Positions 51,207-60,336 of a stretch of DNA of 64,000 bases are shown here, in pieces. The number at the start of each line of letters is the position of its first letter. Position 1 is the stretch's first letter. The translations under genes were made by a program, and so were the position numbers. This DNA comes from Bradyrhizobium sp. MOS002. Lineage in GTDB: Bacteria > Pseudomonadota > Alphaproteobacteria > Rhizobiales > Xanthobacteraceae. Under the pieces are notes generated by a model that was not told the origin of the DNA, did not search any database, and saw only the letters and a program-made list of their open reading frames with translations. The stretch spans positions 124,001-188,000 of the forward strand of contig NZ_PYFX01000009.1 in NCBI RefSeq assembly GCF_003020115.1, given 5' to 3'.

Positions 51207-53486
51207 ATGGCGGAGCCGGGCCGGCCGGTACGGTCGCAGGGGATCGCGGGGACGTGGCGCGCGGGCCGCACCGCGTCTGCGGGCGGCTTTGCGCCTGCAG
51301 GCCTCGACCTCTGGACCTCGCTGGCCGAGACCCTCCGCGCCTGGCTACGCGCCGAGGCTGGCGCCGGGAGGCTGTTGCCTTGGGTGCCCGTCGCGTTTGG
51401 CTGCGGCATCGCGCTTTATTTCTCCGCCGATCATGAGCCGGTGCTGTGGGTCGTTGCCACGACCGCCGTCGCGCTCCTGCTCGGCGCGGCTCTGTTGCGG
51501 CGGAGCCGGCTGTTCGCCCCGGCCATCATGATCGCGGCAGTCGCAGCCGGCTTTGCCGTCGCGACGTGGAAGACAGCGCGCATCGCCCACCCGGTGCTGG
51601 CAAAGGCGCTCTATTCGGTGCCGTTGTCGGGCTTCGTCGAGGCTCGCGACATCCGCGAGCGTACCGACCGTTTCGTGCTGCGCGTTACGGCGATGGAGGC
51701 GCAACGCAGCGACGTCAGGCTCGAGCGTGTGCGCCTGTCGGTCCGCAAGGGCACCGCGCCGGAGGTCGGCAGCTTCGTTCAGCTGAAGGCGCGGCTGATG
51801 CCGCCGCTCGCGCCGGTGCGGCCCGGCAGCTACGACTTTTCGCGTGACATGTTCTTCCAGGGCATCGGCGCCTCAGGCTTCGCGATGGGTGCGATCACGG
51901 TGGCGGCGCCGCCTGAGACCGCCGGCTTGCGGCTGCGTTACGCGGCCTTCATGCAAGGCCTGCGCGATGCGATCGACGCCCGCATCCGGGCGACGCTCGA
52001 CGGCGACAACCGGGCGATCGCGACCGCGCTGCTCACCGGGCGGCGCGATGCAATCACCACGCCCGTCAACGACGCGATGTTCATCTCCGGCCTCGGCCAC
52101 GTGCTCTCGATCTCCGGCTACCACATGGCCGTCGTTGCCGGTGTCGTGTTCTTCGCGGTGCGCGCGCTGCTTGCTCTGATCCCGGGACTGGCAGCCGGCT
52201 TCGCCATCAAGAAATGGTCGGCCGCCGCCGCGCTGGTCGCCGCTGCGTTCTACCTGCTGCTGTCGGGCGCGGAGGTCGCAACGCAAAGATCGTTCTTCAT
52301 GACCGCGGTGGTGCTGATCGCGGTGATGGTCGATCGCCGTGCCATCACCTTCCGCACGCTGGCGGTGGCCGCGCTGATCGTGCTGGCGGTCGCGCCGGAA
52401 GCGCTGGTGCATCCGAGTTTTCAGATGTCGTTCGCGGCAACGCTGGGGCTGGTGGCGCTGGTGCAGATCGGCATGCCCAATTTGTTTGCCTCGCCGGATC
52501 ATTCGGCGACCGCGCGGATTGCGATGTGGGGTGGCCGCGAGATCGCGATGCTGTTCATGGCTTCGCTGATTGCGGGACTTGCGACCACGCCCTATGCCGC
52601 GTTCCACTTCCACCGTGTCACGCCGTTCGGCGTGCTCGCCAATCTCGGCGCGATGCCGGTGGTCTCCGCGCTGGTGATGCCGGCGGGACTGTTGGGGCTG
52701 CTTGCTGCGCCGTTCGGGCTGGATAGCGTATTCTGGTGGCTGATGGGGCTCGGCATCGACTGGATGGTCGCGGTCTCGCGCTGGGTCGCGGCATTGCCGG
52801 GCGCGGTCGGCTGCATCCCGGCGTTCGGGATCGCGCCGCTGATCGCGGCGAGCCTGGGAATCATCGTGCTGGGCCTGTTGCGCACGCCGCTGCGCTGGTC
52901 CGGCGCCTTGGTGCTGCTGGCAGCGATCCTCTGGGGACTGTCGGCGCGGCAGCCCGACATCCTGATTGCCGGGGATGGCGCGAGCGTCGCGGTGCGGGGC
53001 AGAGACGGACATCTGCACCTGATCAGGACGAGCAAGGACAGCTTTCTGCTCAAGGAGTGGCTCGCGGCCGACGCAGATCCGCGCGATGCCGGCCGAGCCT
53101 CGCTGGCCGATGGCGTGTCCTGTGACGAATCCGGCTGTGTGACGCCACTGGCCGACGGGAGGCTGGTCGCCCTGGCGCTGCGCGTCGACGCTCTCGCGGA
53201 CGATTGCAGTCGAGCCGCGCTGGTGGTGACGGCACGTCCCGCGCCGCCCGATTGCGCGGCGATGGTGGTCGATCGGCAGCGGCTCGCCAGCCAGAGCGCG
53301 CTGGCGCTGACGCAGCGTGGTGACGGTTTCGTGGTTCAGGCGGTGAGGGCGAGAGGCACGAGCCGCCCCTGGTTGCCGGCCGGCGCCGGCGAAGGTGATT
53401 TCGACGGCAGTCTTGCGCCGAAGACGACCGCGCCTCGCATTAGGGACGCAACGCCGGCGGAGACCGACTTGCAGGCCGACGATTGA
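51207..53486 (+). CDS. comEC: ComEC/Rec2-family competence membrane protein
   Basis: A 759-residue polytopic protein that forms the inner-membrane channel for single-stranded DNA uptake. The N-terminal DUF4131 region (about 60-240) and the ComEC transmembrane domain (LGHVLSISGYHMAVVAGVVFF; LSGAEVATQRSFFMTAVVLIA; HPSFQMSFAATLGLVAL) are present. The C-terminal soluble part (about 590-740) is shorter than a full metallo-beta-lactamase domain. The start is ATG 51207 with AGGGA immediately upstream, or GTG 51198. No other competence genes are nearby. Confidence 0.9.
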   Translation: MAEPGRPVRSQGIAGTWRAGRTASAGGFAPAGLDLWTSLAETLRAWLRAEAGAGRLLPWVPVAFGCGIALYFSADHEPVLWVVATTAVALLLGAALLRRSRLFAPAIMIAAVAAGFAVATWKTARIAHPVLAKALYSVPLSGFVEARDIRERTDRFVLRVTAMEAQRSDVRLERVRLSVRKGTAPEVGSFVQLKARLMPPLAPVRPGSYDFSRDMFFQGIGASGFAMGAITVAAPPETAGLRLRYAAFMQGLRDAIDARIRATLDGDNRAIATALLTGRRDAITTPVNDAMFISGLGHVLSISGYHMAVVAGVVFFAVRALLALIPGLAAGFAIKKWSAAAALVAAAFYLLLSGAEVATQRSFFMTAVVLIAVMVDRRAITFRTLAVAALIVLAVAPEALVHPSFQMSFAATLGLVALVQIGMPNLFASPDHSATARIAMWGGREIAMLFMASLIAGLATTPYAAFHFHRVTPFGVLANLGAMPVVSALVMPAGLLGLLAAPFGLDSVFWWLMGLGIDWMVAVSRWVAALPGAVGCIPAFGIAPLIAASLGIIVLGLLRTPLRWSGALVLLAAILWGLSARQPDILIAGDGASVAVRGRDGHLHLIRTSKDSFLLKEWLAADADPRDAGRASLADGVSCDESGCVTPLADGRLVALALRVDALADDCSRAALVVTARPAPPDCAAMVVDRQRLASQSALALTQRGDGFVVQAVRARGTSRPWLPAGAGEGDFDGSLAPKTTAPRIRDATPAETDLQADD

Positions 53487-53495
53487 CCGGGCCGG

Positions 53496-54431
53496 TTACA
53501 AGTACCAAGCCAGCACGGCGTCGAGCGTGTTGTTGCCGATGACCGGCAGGGCCACCATCCGGCTCAGTCCGGATGCGCAGGCTTCAAGACCGGCGACCGA
53601 GCCGTCATGCGCCAGATCGTCGTTGAGCGCGGGCATGGCGGTGGCCCAGGCCCCGCCGATGCTGCCTTCGCCCCTGGCGATGGATTTTTCCGCATAGATC
53701 GCGGCAAGGTCGGTCTGCGCGCTGCAATCGCCGGCGCGGAACACCGAGCGGGTCTCGTTCGGGATCCAGATCTCGAAGCGTCGCGCAATTGGTGTGGCCT
53801 GCGCGGAGAGGAATGTCAGGACCCAGGTCTGGTCCGCGCCGGTCCGATAGGGCACGCCGACGCCAAAATTGATCCCGACCTTGGCCGCATCCTCCCAGCG
53901 CAGAAAACTCCTGGCGTCGTGCAGGTCCTTGATGATCAGCGGCAGGCCCGCTTTCCAGGTGCGGCCAGGCAGGCCAAAGCCGCGAGGAAATTTGGTGTGG
54001 CGGGAGTTGAATTCGAACATGTCGGCGGTGCCATAATAGCCATCGACAAGCCCCATCTCGTGGGAGGCATCAGGGTCGTTGTGCCAGAGCTCGATCGCCC
54101 CGACATGCGCTTCGTCGTCGCCGCAGAACAGTACCATGATGGCTTGCAGGAATTCACCTGCAAACACCGGCACCGCGACGCCGCAGGTGAGGCCGGCCGC
54201 GAGCGCCTGATCGGTCCGCTTGAAATAGGAGTTGGCGAATTTGGTGAGGATCACGGGGTGGCCCGACGCCCAGGCCTTGCCCGGAAGTCCCTCGTCATAT
54301 CCGAAGTGCAGCTCTTCGCTGACGGCCTTGAACGCGGACAGCCCTTCGCCGTAGAGGCCGCCACCAAACTCCAGCCGCGTGCGCGTCCGATCGGGCACCC
54401 AGAGTTCAACGACGCGAAGGAAGGTTTTCAT
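53496..54431 (-). CDS. Tandem GAF-domain protein
   Basis: A 311-residue cytoplasmic protein made of two GAF-like repeats (about 10-120 and 130-310). Each contains a GLPGKAWASG/GLPGRTWKAG and a GVAVPV/GVGVPY motif, showing an internal duplication. No kinase, cyclase or DNA-binding output is attached, so it may be a stand-alone sensor partner. ATG 54431 gives MKTFLRVVELW. It is tail to tail with comEC (9-nt gap). Confidence 0.8.
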   Translation of the reverse strand: MKTFLRVVELWVPDRTRTRLEFGGGLYGEGLSAFKAVSEELHFGYDEGLPGKAWASGHPVILTKFANSYFKRTDQALAAGLTCGVAVPVFAGEFLQAIMVLFCGDDEAHVGAIELWHNDPDASHEMGLVDGYYGTADMFEFNSRHTKFPRGFGLPGRTWKAGLPLIIKDLHDARSFLRWEDAAKVGINFGVGVPYRTGADQTWVLTFLSAQATPIARRFEIWIPNETRSVFRAGDCSAQTDLAAIYAEKSIARGEGSIGGAWATAMPALNDDLAHDGSVAGLEACASGLSRMVALPVIGNNTLDAVLAWYL

Positions 54432-54656
54432 CGAGCGTGTCCGCCGTCTCAAGCCCTGACAGCATCGGTCATTTGGCTGCGAAGCGGACGTTCAAAATTC
54501 AGGCAGGGCGGCTCAAACTTCGTGCGGCGGAGAGGTGCAACGGCTTGGTCCATCCGCTTGGATTTCGCGGGACGCAAGCCATACCATCTCGCCGGCCGCG
54601 ACCGGCGATGGCAATTCAATCCTGACCTCCGAACTCGTAGCCGGAGGGCGGCTGTG

Positions 54657-55091
54657 TCAGCCGATCGGCAGGTGCGTGACGGTCGGCTGCCGGTCGGCGA
54701 TGATCTGCGCCTTGTGCTCGCGCTCCGTGACTGGCTGGGTCACAGGCAGTTGCAGCACGGTTGCGCGCTGGCCTTCGACGAGTTGCGTCACCAGCACGTA
54801 TTTGCCGTCGGGGAATTCGATCGCGTCATGATGGCGGTCGGGAACGTGCGGATCGATCTTGCCGAACTTGCCAACGCGGGAATTGATGGTGCGCGTCCAG
54901 ATCCAGCGATTGTCGTAGCGGACGTCGTCGGCGAAGGCGAGCTCCGTTCCCGGCAGCAGGCAGACGGCGACGGAAGGATCGGCCGCGGAGGCGAAGCCGC
55001 GCGTCGAGGTGCCGCGGAAGCTTGTCGTGACGATCGTCTCGCCGACTTCGGCGGGGCGCGACGCGACGGCATGCAGGCTGTAGTCACACAT
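54657..55091 (-). CDS. Conserved hypothetical protein, 144 residues
   Basis: A soluble protein starting MCDYSLHAVASRPAEVGETI and containing TSTRGFASAADPSVAVCLLPGTE, then FGKIDPHVPDRHHDAIEFPDGKYVLVTQL. The pattern looks beta-rich; I do not recognise the family. GAGGAG 9 nt before ATG 55091 supports the start. No signal peptide. It stands alone between the GAF gene and a 495-nt gene-free stretch. Confidence 0.65.
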   Translation of the reverse strand: MCDYSLHAVASRPAEVGETIVTTSFRGTSTRGFASAADPSVAVCLLPGTELAFADDVRYDNRWIWTRTINSRVGKFGKIDPHVPDRHHDAIEFPDGKYVLVTQLVEGQRATVLQLPVTQPVTEREHKAQIIADRQPTVTHLPIG

Positions 55092-55586
55092 CGGGTGCTC
55101 CTCATGCTGGGATAGCAACCCGCGTCTCTTCGAGGCGCAGGCCTCTATCAGAGTGGAAGCACGAACGCTCTGCTTGGTTGTAGGCAAATCTGCGGCTGGT
55201 TTCCGCAAGCCGCGATCACATTATCTTTCCTGCAATCAATAGGAACAAAGCCTGCTGCGATGCATTCGGCAGGCGCGTCTCCGAATGTTGCCAGCCTGGA
55301 TATTGCCGGTTTGGCTGCAACGGTTGCTCGATCGCATTCCGCGCGTTGCGGACGATCGCTGGCCGCCATTTCCTCGAACACTTGGGCCGCGCAGCGGTGC
55401 TGCTTGGTGGGCGTCGCGAGGAGCTACGCCAGGAGGAGGGGCCGGATAATCTGTGCAGAACCAGAAAGACTATCCAGCCGGAGCGGACGATGATCCGCTC
55501 CAATCTGTGACCGGCAATGCCGATCGGAAGCGCGCGAGGCGCCAAGCACTTCCGGTATGAACTCCCGGTATCGAGTACTCCCGGTA
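55092..55586. other. Gene-free region downstream of lexA
   Basis: 495 nt without a convincing gene. It holds a perfect hairpin, GGAGCGGA / TCCGCTCC with a 6-nt loop (55480-55501), and three short repeats that continue from the lexA 3' end (55550-55586). The hairpin has no T run in either direction. Confidence 0.5.
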
Positions 55587-55605
55587 TCAGTACTTCCGGT
55601 ACAGC
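55550..55605. repeat. Short tandem repeats covering the lexA 3' end
   Basis: Read on the minus strand, TACCGGAAGTAC (the last LexA codons) is followed by TACCGGGAGTAC, TACCGGGAGTTC and TACCGGAAGTGC, each 13-16 nt apart. It looks like slippage duplication of the final codons of lexA into the 3' untranslated region. Confidence 0.65.
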
Positions 55606-56288
55606 CCGATCAGCTTGCCCTGAATCTTCACGCGGTTGGGCGGCAGGATGCGGACCTCATAGGCCGCGTTGGCGGGCTCGAGTGCGATCGAGGCGCCGCG
55701 CCGGCGGAAGCGCTTCAGCGTCGCTTCCTCGTCGTCGATCAGCGCCACCACGATGTCGCCGGTATCGGCGCTCTCGTTGCGCTGAATCAGCGCCATGTCG
55801 CCGTCGAGGATGCCGGCCTCGACCATGGAATCGCCGCGCACTTCGAGCGCGTAATGCTCGCCCGAGCCGAGCATGTCAGGCGGTACGCTGATGGTATGGC
55901 TGCGGGTCTGCAACGCCTCGATCGGCGTGCCGGCCGCGATGCGACCCATCACCGGCACCGCGACGGGACGTTCGCCCTCGTCCGCGGGCAGGCTGGAGCT
56001 CGCACGCACCTTGCCGAGATTGCCCTCGATGACGCTCGGCGTGAAGCCGCGGCGGCTGCCGGCGGCTGCCTGGAGCTCGGGCAGCTTGATGACTTCAATC
56101 GCACGGGCGCGGTTGGGCAGGCGTCGGATGAAGCCACGCTCCTCGAGCGCCGTGATCAGGCGATGGATGCCCGACTTCGAGCGCAGGTCGAGCGCATCCT
56201 TCATCTCGTCGAAGGAGGGCGGTACGCCGCTTTCCTTCAGACGTTCACTGATGAACCGCAGAAGCTCGTATTGTTTGCGCGTTAACAT
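55587..56288 (-). CDS. lexA: LexA SOS repressor
   Basis: A 233-residue repressor with self-cleaving protease. The winged helix (1-65; MLTRKQYELLRFI, GVPPSFDEMKDALDLRSKSGIHRLI) binds GTTC-N7-GTTC boxes. The cleavage bond is Ala119-Gly120 (GRIAAGTPIEA), with catalytic Ser154 (RGDSMVEAG) and Lys192 (ATLKRF). The alphaproteobacterial form has a long linker. ATG 56288 is the start. A LexA box lies about 100 nt upstream, so it is autoregulated, and two boxes precede the microprotein at 13327. Confidence 0.97.
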   Translation of the reverse strand: MLTRKQYELLRFISERLKESGVPPSFDEMKDALDLRSKSGIHRLITALEERGFIRRLPNRARAIEVIKLPELQAAAGSRRGFTPSVIEGNLGKVRASSSLPADEGERPVAVPVMGRIAAGTPIEALQTRSHTISVPPDMLGSGEHYALEVRGDSMVEAGILDGDMALIQRNESADTGDIVVALIDDEEATLKRFRRRGASIALEPANAAYEVRILPPNRVKIQGKLIGLYRKY

Positions 56289-56388
56289 CTCGACCAAAGT
56301 CCCCCGGTTGATGTCGTCCGATTCCGAGACGCTGAATTCGGCAATATGCCGCTACATGCTCGAAACAAATCATGAACAGACACTATAT

Positions 56389-56403
56389 GTTCGATACATG
56401 TTC
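56389..56403 (-). promoter_or_regulatory. LexA box at the lexA promoter
   Basis: An exact GTTC-N7-GTTC (minus strand GAAC-N7-GAAC), with TATAGT as -10 (56382-56387) and TTGCGG as -35 (56403-56408) on the minus strand around it. The box fills the promoter spacer, as expected for autorepression. Confidence 0.85.
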
Positions 56404-56464
56404 CGCAACTGCTTAATTTACCGTGAACAGAGCAAAGTTGGCGGAACGCGCATTGCCGGTGCGC

Positions 56465-57676
56465 TCAGACGGGGAGCCGCAACACTTCGCAAGCCGTGCC
56501 GGCTTCGGCCTTCGGCGCGAACGGTGCGCGCACGAGAAGTACCTGTGCTGCAGCGAGATTCGCAAGCAGCGAAGAGTCCTGATGATTGACGGGAAGAACG
56601 ACGCGTGTGCCGTCGTCACGCTCCTCAAGATGCGCGCGCAGATAGTCCTCGCGCTGGTCGTTGGCGCCGACGTCGCGGCCGAGCACGGCGCGTTCACGGC
56701 GATGGTGAATCACCGAACGGCCGGACAGGGCGCGAATCAGCGGCACCATGAACAGGAAAGCGCACACGTAGGACGACACGGGATTGCCCGGCAGGCCGAT
56801 CACACCCATTGTGCCGAGCCGCCCGTGCATCATCGGCTTCCCCGGCCGCATCGCGATCTTCCAGAACGCCATCGCGATGCCTTCGTCTCTCAGTGCCTGC
56901 TGGACCAGATCGTGGTCGCCGACCGATGCGCCGCCGGTCGTGATCAGGATGTCGGCGCCGCTCTCGCGGGCGCCGCGGATGCCGGCGGTGGTGGCCTCGA
57001 GCGTGTCGGCGGCAATCCCAAGGTCGATGGTCTCGGCGCCCTCGCTGCGCGCGAGCGCGTGCAGGGCGTAGCCGTTGGAATAGACGATCTGGCCGTGGCC
57101 GGGCGTGGTGCCCGGCATCACCAGTTCGTCGCCCGTGGCGAGAATCGCGACCCTCGGACGCCTGAAAACGGCAAGCTGCGGATGGTTCATTCCGGCGGCG
57201 AGCGCGAGGTCGCGCTCGGTGAGACGGCTTCCCTTGCGCAGGAGCACGTCGCCCTCGCGGAAATCGACGCCGGCGGGGCGGATGTGCCGACCGGCGATCG
57301 CGGCTTCCTTGATCGTGATCCGCTTGCCGTCGGCGACGGTGTCCTCCTGGATCACGACGGCGTCCGCGCCACCGGGAACGACGCCGCCGGTGAATATCCG
57401 CACGGCCTCGCCGGCGCCGACTGTCCCCGCGAACGGCCGGCCCGCCGCGACTTCGCCGATGACGGTGAGCCCGGAATTGATCGCCGCGGCATCGGCCGCG
57501 CGCACCGCGTAGCCGTCCATCGCCGACATCGCCTGCGGCGGCTGCGTGCGCCTTGCCGCGACGTCACGCGCGAGCACGCGATGGTAGGCCTGGTCGAGGG
57601 AAATCATTTCTTCCGGCAGCGGCTCTGCACCCGCCAGCACCGCGGCAAGCGCGTCAGAAACCGGCATCAAGGCCAC
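56465..57676 (-). CDS. moeA: Molybdopterin molybdenumtransferase
   Basis: A 403-residue enzyme that inserts molybdate into adenylated molybdopterin. It has AMSAMDGYAVRAAD, TGGVVPGGADAVVIQED, the catalytic VAILATGDELV, SNGYALHA, ITTGGASVGDHDLV and RPGKPMMHG. The start is GTG 57676, because AGGAG lies 8 nt upstream; ATG 57667 is a weaker alternative. It is upstream of lexA on the same strand, but lexA has its own promoter. Confidence 0.95.
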   Translation of the reverse strand: MALMPVSDALAAVLAGAEPLPEEMISLDQAYHRVLARDVAARRTQPPQAMSAMDGYAVRAADAAAINSGLTVIGEVAAGRPFAGTVGAGEAVRIFTGGVVPGGADAVVIQEDTVADGKRITIKEAAIAGRHIRPAGVDFREGDVLLRKGSRLTERDLALAAGMNHPQLAVFRRPRVAILATGDELVMPGTTPGHGQIVYSNGYALHALARSEGAETIDLGIAADTLEATTAGIRGARESGADILITTGGASVGDHDLVQQALRDEGIAMAFWKIAMRPGKPMMHGRLGTMGVIGLPGNPVSSYVCAFLFMVPLIRALSGRSVIHHRRERAVLGRDVGANDQREDYLRAHLEERDDGTRVVLPVNHQDSSLLANLAAAQVLLVRAPFAPKAEAGTACEVLRLPV

Positions 57677-57896
57677 GGCGAAAACTCCTGCTCGGCACGT
57701 TCGGGCGAATGTTCCGCAAGTCTTCTAGCCGAGCGTGGGCGCAGAGGCAAAAACAGCTGAGCGGGCACAGTCATCCCGCCGCCTTGTTCCGGAAGGCAGG
57801 ATCAAGCGCGTCGCGGCATGATCCGAAGAACTTGTCAGATCGGCAGGAAGGCGGTCATGGCAAGGCGAGACCGACGAGTGCCCCGGCCTGCATTGA

Positions 57897-58088
57897 TCAG
57901 CTCCCTGGCTGCCCGGGCGTTACGTCGGGCGCTTTGGGTCCCTGATCCTTGTCGGGCAGCGGATCGGCCTGGGATTTCAGGTCGGCGGCCTTGCTCACAA
58001 GCTTGGCGGAAAGGTCCGAGTCTGAAGTTGTCCTCGCGAATTCAAGAAGAAGAGAGGCCTGCTTGGTGAGGTAGGTTTTGCCCAGCAC
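57897..58088 (-). CDS. Small hypothetical protein, 63 residues
   Basis: A helical protein with KTYLTKQASLLLEFARTTSD and AAKLVSKAADLKSQ-like segments, then a polar Pro/Asp-rich tail (PDKDQGPKAPDVTPGQPGS). The first part resembles small rhizobial proteins of about 60-70 residues of unknown role. The start is tentatively GTG 58088; an upstream ATG at 58196 would add a Cys- and Ser-rich, less protein-like segment. Confidence 0.5.
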   Translation of the reverse strand: MLGKTYLTKQASLLLEFARTTSDSDLSAKLVSKAADLKSQADPLPDKDQGPKAPDVTPGQPGS

Positions 58089-58256
58089 GATGATGCATCC
58101 GTCCGTAGAAGTCCCAACGGACTCTAAGAGTCCGGAAGGCGGTATTCCGTTCCGGGAACTCTGTACAAAAATGCACAAAGTGATCGGGTTCCTCAATTTC
58201 TTCGAAATTGGTCCCGTCGGGCCGTGCCGCGTGGGTTTCGCGACACCGGATCGTCG

Positions 58257-58889
58257 TCAAATGCCCAATGCCTTCAATGCGTTCCCGACGTCACGCGGCG
58301 AGGTCACGTGCACCGCCGTCAAGCCGCGCGCCCGCGCTCCCTCGATGTTTTCGGCAAGATCGTCGAAGAACACGATACGCCCGGCGGGCGCGCCGATCGC
58401 CGCAACGACGTGGTCGAAGGCCTCCGCATCCGGTTTGCGCAGGCCGATGCTGGACGACAAATACAGCTCGTGGAAATGGCCGAGGAGGCTGGCATATTCC
58501 CTCGAGAAATGGTCCACGTGCGGCCGGTTCGTGTTGGAGAAAGCGTAGAGCGGCATCTGCTTCGCTGCGCGCGGCAGCAGCTCGGCGATGTCAGGCATTT
58601 CACCGGCGAAGATCGCGTTCCAGCCTTCCAGGAACTGCGCATCCGAAATGCCGATTCCGAGCGAGTCTCGCAACGAGGCGAAATAATCCTCATCGCTGAT
58701 CTTGCCCATCTCGTGCAACCGATAGGCTTCGCTGTCGCGCACATAGCGCGCGACGATGGATTCGGGCTTGCAGCCGGCGTGTCCCGCCCAGCAGGCGATC
58801 GCCTTGGAGAAATCGATATCGAGCACCACGCGGCCGAGATCGAACAGAAGCGCATCCGCGCTGCCGGGAGAGAGCGAGGTCACCTGCAT
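58257..58889 (-). CDS. HAD-IA phosphatase, YihX-like
   Basis: A 210-residue haloacid-dehalogenase phosphatase resembling YihX (alpha-D-glucose-1-phosphate phosphatase). Motif I is LLFDLGRVVLDIDF, motif II lies in YAFSNTNRPHVDHF, motif III/IV are GLRKPDAEAFDHV and IVFFDDLAENIEGAR. Substrate specificity is not certain. It begins 8 nt after the FMN oxidase stop, so they form an operon. GTG 58883 is an alternative start. Confidence 0.85.
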   Translation of the reverse strand: MQVTSLSPGSADALLFDLGRVVLDIDFSKAIACWAGHAGCKPESIVARYVRDSEAYRLHEMGKISDEDYFASLRDSLGIGISDAQFLEGWNAIFAGEMPDIAELLPRAAKQMPLYAFSNTNRPHVDHFSREYASLLGHFHELYLSSSIGLRKPDAEAFDHVVAAIGAPAGRIVFFDDLAENIEGARARGLTAVHVTSPRDVGNALKALGI

Positions 58890-58897
58890 CCTTTCAC

Positions 58898-60031
58898 TCA
58901 GTATCGATACGGCTCGTGGTCGAACAGCGGAAACGCGCTGAACACGCTCGGCGCGTTGGTTGCGGTCGCCTGGTGCAGGCAGGATTTGTTGACCTCGGCG
59001 AACGAGGTCGCACCCAAGAGGCCGAGGCAGCGCAGCACCTCGTCCTCGAGCAGCTCCAGCATGCGCGCCACGCCGGCTTCGCCGGCAGCCGCCAGCGCCC
59101 AGCATTGCAGCCGGCCGATACCGACGAGGTCGGCGCCCGCCGCGATCGCCTTGACGATGTCGGTGCCGCGACAGACGCCGCCATCGACCATGATCTTTGC
59201 GCGACCGTTCACGGCATCGACGATTTCGGGCAGCACGTGCATGGCGCCGCGACCGTGATCGAGCTGACGGCCGCCGTGGTTGGAGACGTAGATCCATTCG
59301 ACGCCATGATCGATCGCGATCAGCGCGTCCTCCGCCGTCGCGATGCCCTTGAGGATCAGCGGGATCTTGAACTTGTCCTTGATCATCTTCACGGTCCGCC
59401 ACTCCAGACCCTTCTGGTAATCGCCGCCGGTGGCGCGCAGGCGACTCTCGCGAACGTAGCGCTTGGCGATGTCACGTTCGCGGCGGCTGTAATGAGCGGT
59501 ATCGACGGTCAGGCAGAAGGCGGCATAGGCATTCTTCTCAGCCCGGCTGACGACGTCGGCGACGAAGGCGTCGTCGCCGCGCACATAGAGCTGGTAGAGA
59601 CGCAGCGCGTCGGACGCAGCTTCGGCGGTCTTCTCGAGGCCGGGCTCGGACACTGAACTGAGCATGTGCGCCGCGCCGAAAGTGCCGCAGGCGCGTGCCA
59701 CGCTCGCGGCGCCATCCGGATCGAAGATCTCGAGCGCGCCGACGGGGGCGAGCACCACCGGCAGGCGCATCCTGCGGCCGAATTGCTCGACCGACCCGGT
59801 GACCTTGCGGACATCGCGCAGCACACGCGGGCGGAAGGCGATCTCGTCCAGCGCCATGCGGTTGCGACGCATCGTGGTCTCGGTTTCGGCCGCGCCGACG
59901 ATATAGTCCCAGGCATTCTGGTTGAGGTTGGAACGCGCTTTCCGGATGAATTCATGCAGATTCTGGAACGGCTCGGTGCTGGCGCCGAGCTCGACGTTCC
60001 TGTCCGGTTGGATGCGGGGTGCTTCGTTCAT
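58898..60031 (-). CDS. FMN-dependent alpha-hydroxy-acid dehydrogenase/oxidase
   Basis: A 377-residue TIM-barrel flavoprotein of the lactate dehydrogenase/glycolate oxidase family. It has LPVVLAPVGALEIFDPDG, LYQLYVRGD with the substrate Tyr, PLILKGI with the FMN Lys, the catalytic base His in YVSNHGGRQLDHG, and DGGVCRGTDIVKAIAAGA with the phosphate-binding Arg. The substrate may be L-lactate, mandelate or another 2-hydroxy acid. It is first in the operon with the HAD phosphatase. Confidence 0.9.
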   Translation of the reverse strand: MNEAPRIQPDRNVELGASTEPFQNLHEFIRKARSNLNQNAWDYIVGAAETETTMRRNRMALDEIAFRPRVLRDVRKVTGSVEQFGRRMRLPVVLAPVGALEIFDPDGAASVARACGTFGAAHMLSSVSEPGLEKTAEAASDALRLYQLYVRGDDAFVADVVSRAEKNAYAAFCLTVDTAHYSRRERDIAKRYVRESRLRATGGDYQKGLEWRTVKMIKDKFKIPLILKGIATAEDALIAIDHGVEWIYVSNHGGRQLDHGRGAMHVLPEIVDAVNGRAKIMVDGGVCRGTDIVKAIAAGADLVGIGRLQCWALAAAGEAGVARMLELLEDEVLRCLGLLGATSFAEVNKSCLHQATATNAPSVFSAFPLFDHEPYRY

Positions 60032-60336
60032 TGTTATCCTCCCGAGAATTTGAAGCCTTACCTCATCGCCTAACCCGTCCGGGTCGCCAAAACCATCCTA
60101 AAATGGCATGGCTGCAAGGCGTGGGCCGGCCGGCCGTCCCCGCTGCGCACGAACCGGGTCCTGCAACGTTGCCAAAAGTTTAGGTCCCGACGAAGGGATT
60201 TTTACGGTGTACCCGCCGGCGTGGCATCCCGGCCTTGAAGAAACCAGAATGGTATTGTGAGAAGCAGGCTGGATCGCCATTTGCATGGCGGCTCCCCAGC
60301 CCCACCGAACCGCGAAGCAAAAAGGCCAGCCTATCC
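60032..60336. other. Divergent intergenic region, FMN oxidase to ctpA
   Basis: 305 nt carrying both promoters. GGGCCGGCCGGCC (60123-60135) forms a short self-complementary block. An in-frame extension of ctpA to 60235 exists but is not family-like. I see no clear operator. Confidence 0.4.

Noticed and set aside
55216..55545. A 109-codon minus-strand frame in the gene-free region downstream of lexA
   Set aside because: No ribosome binding site, mixed low-complexity composition, and it crosses the 55480-55501 hairpin.
60235..60336. N-terminal extension of ctpA from ATG 60235
   Set aside because: The extra 34 residues are polar and would bury the signal peptide that starts exactly at ATG 60337.
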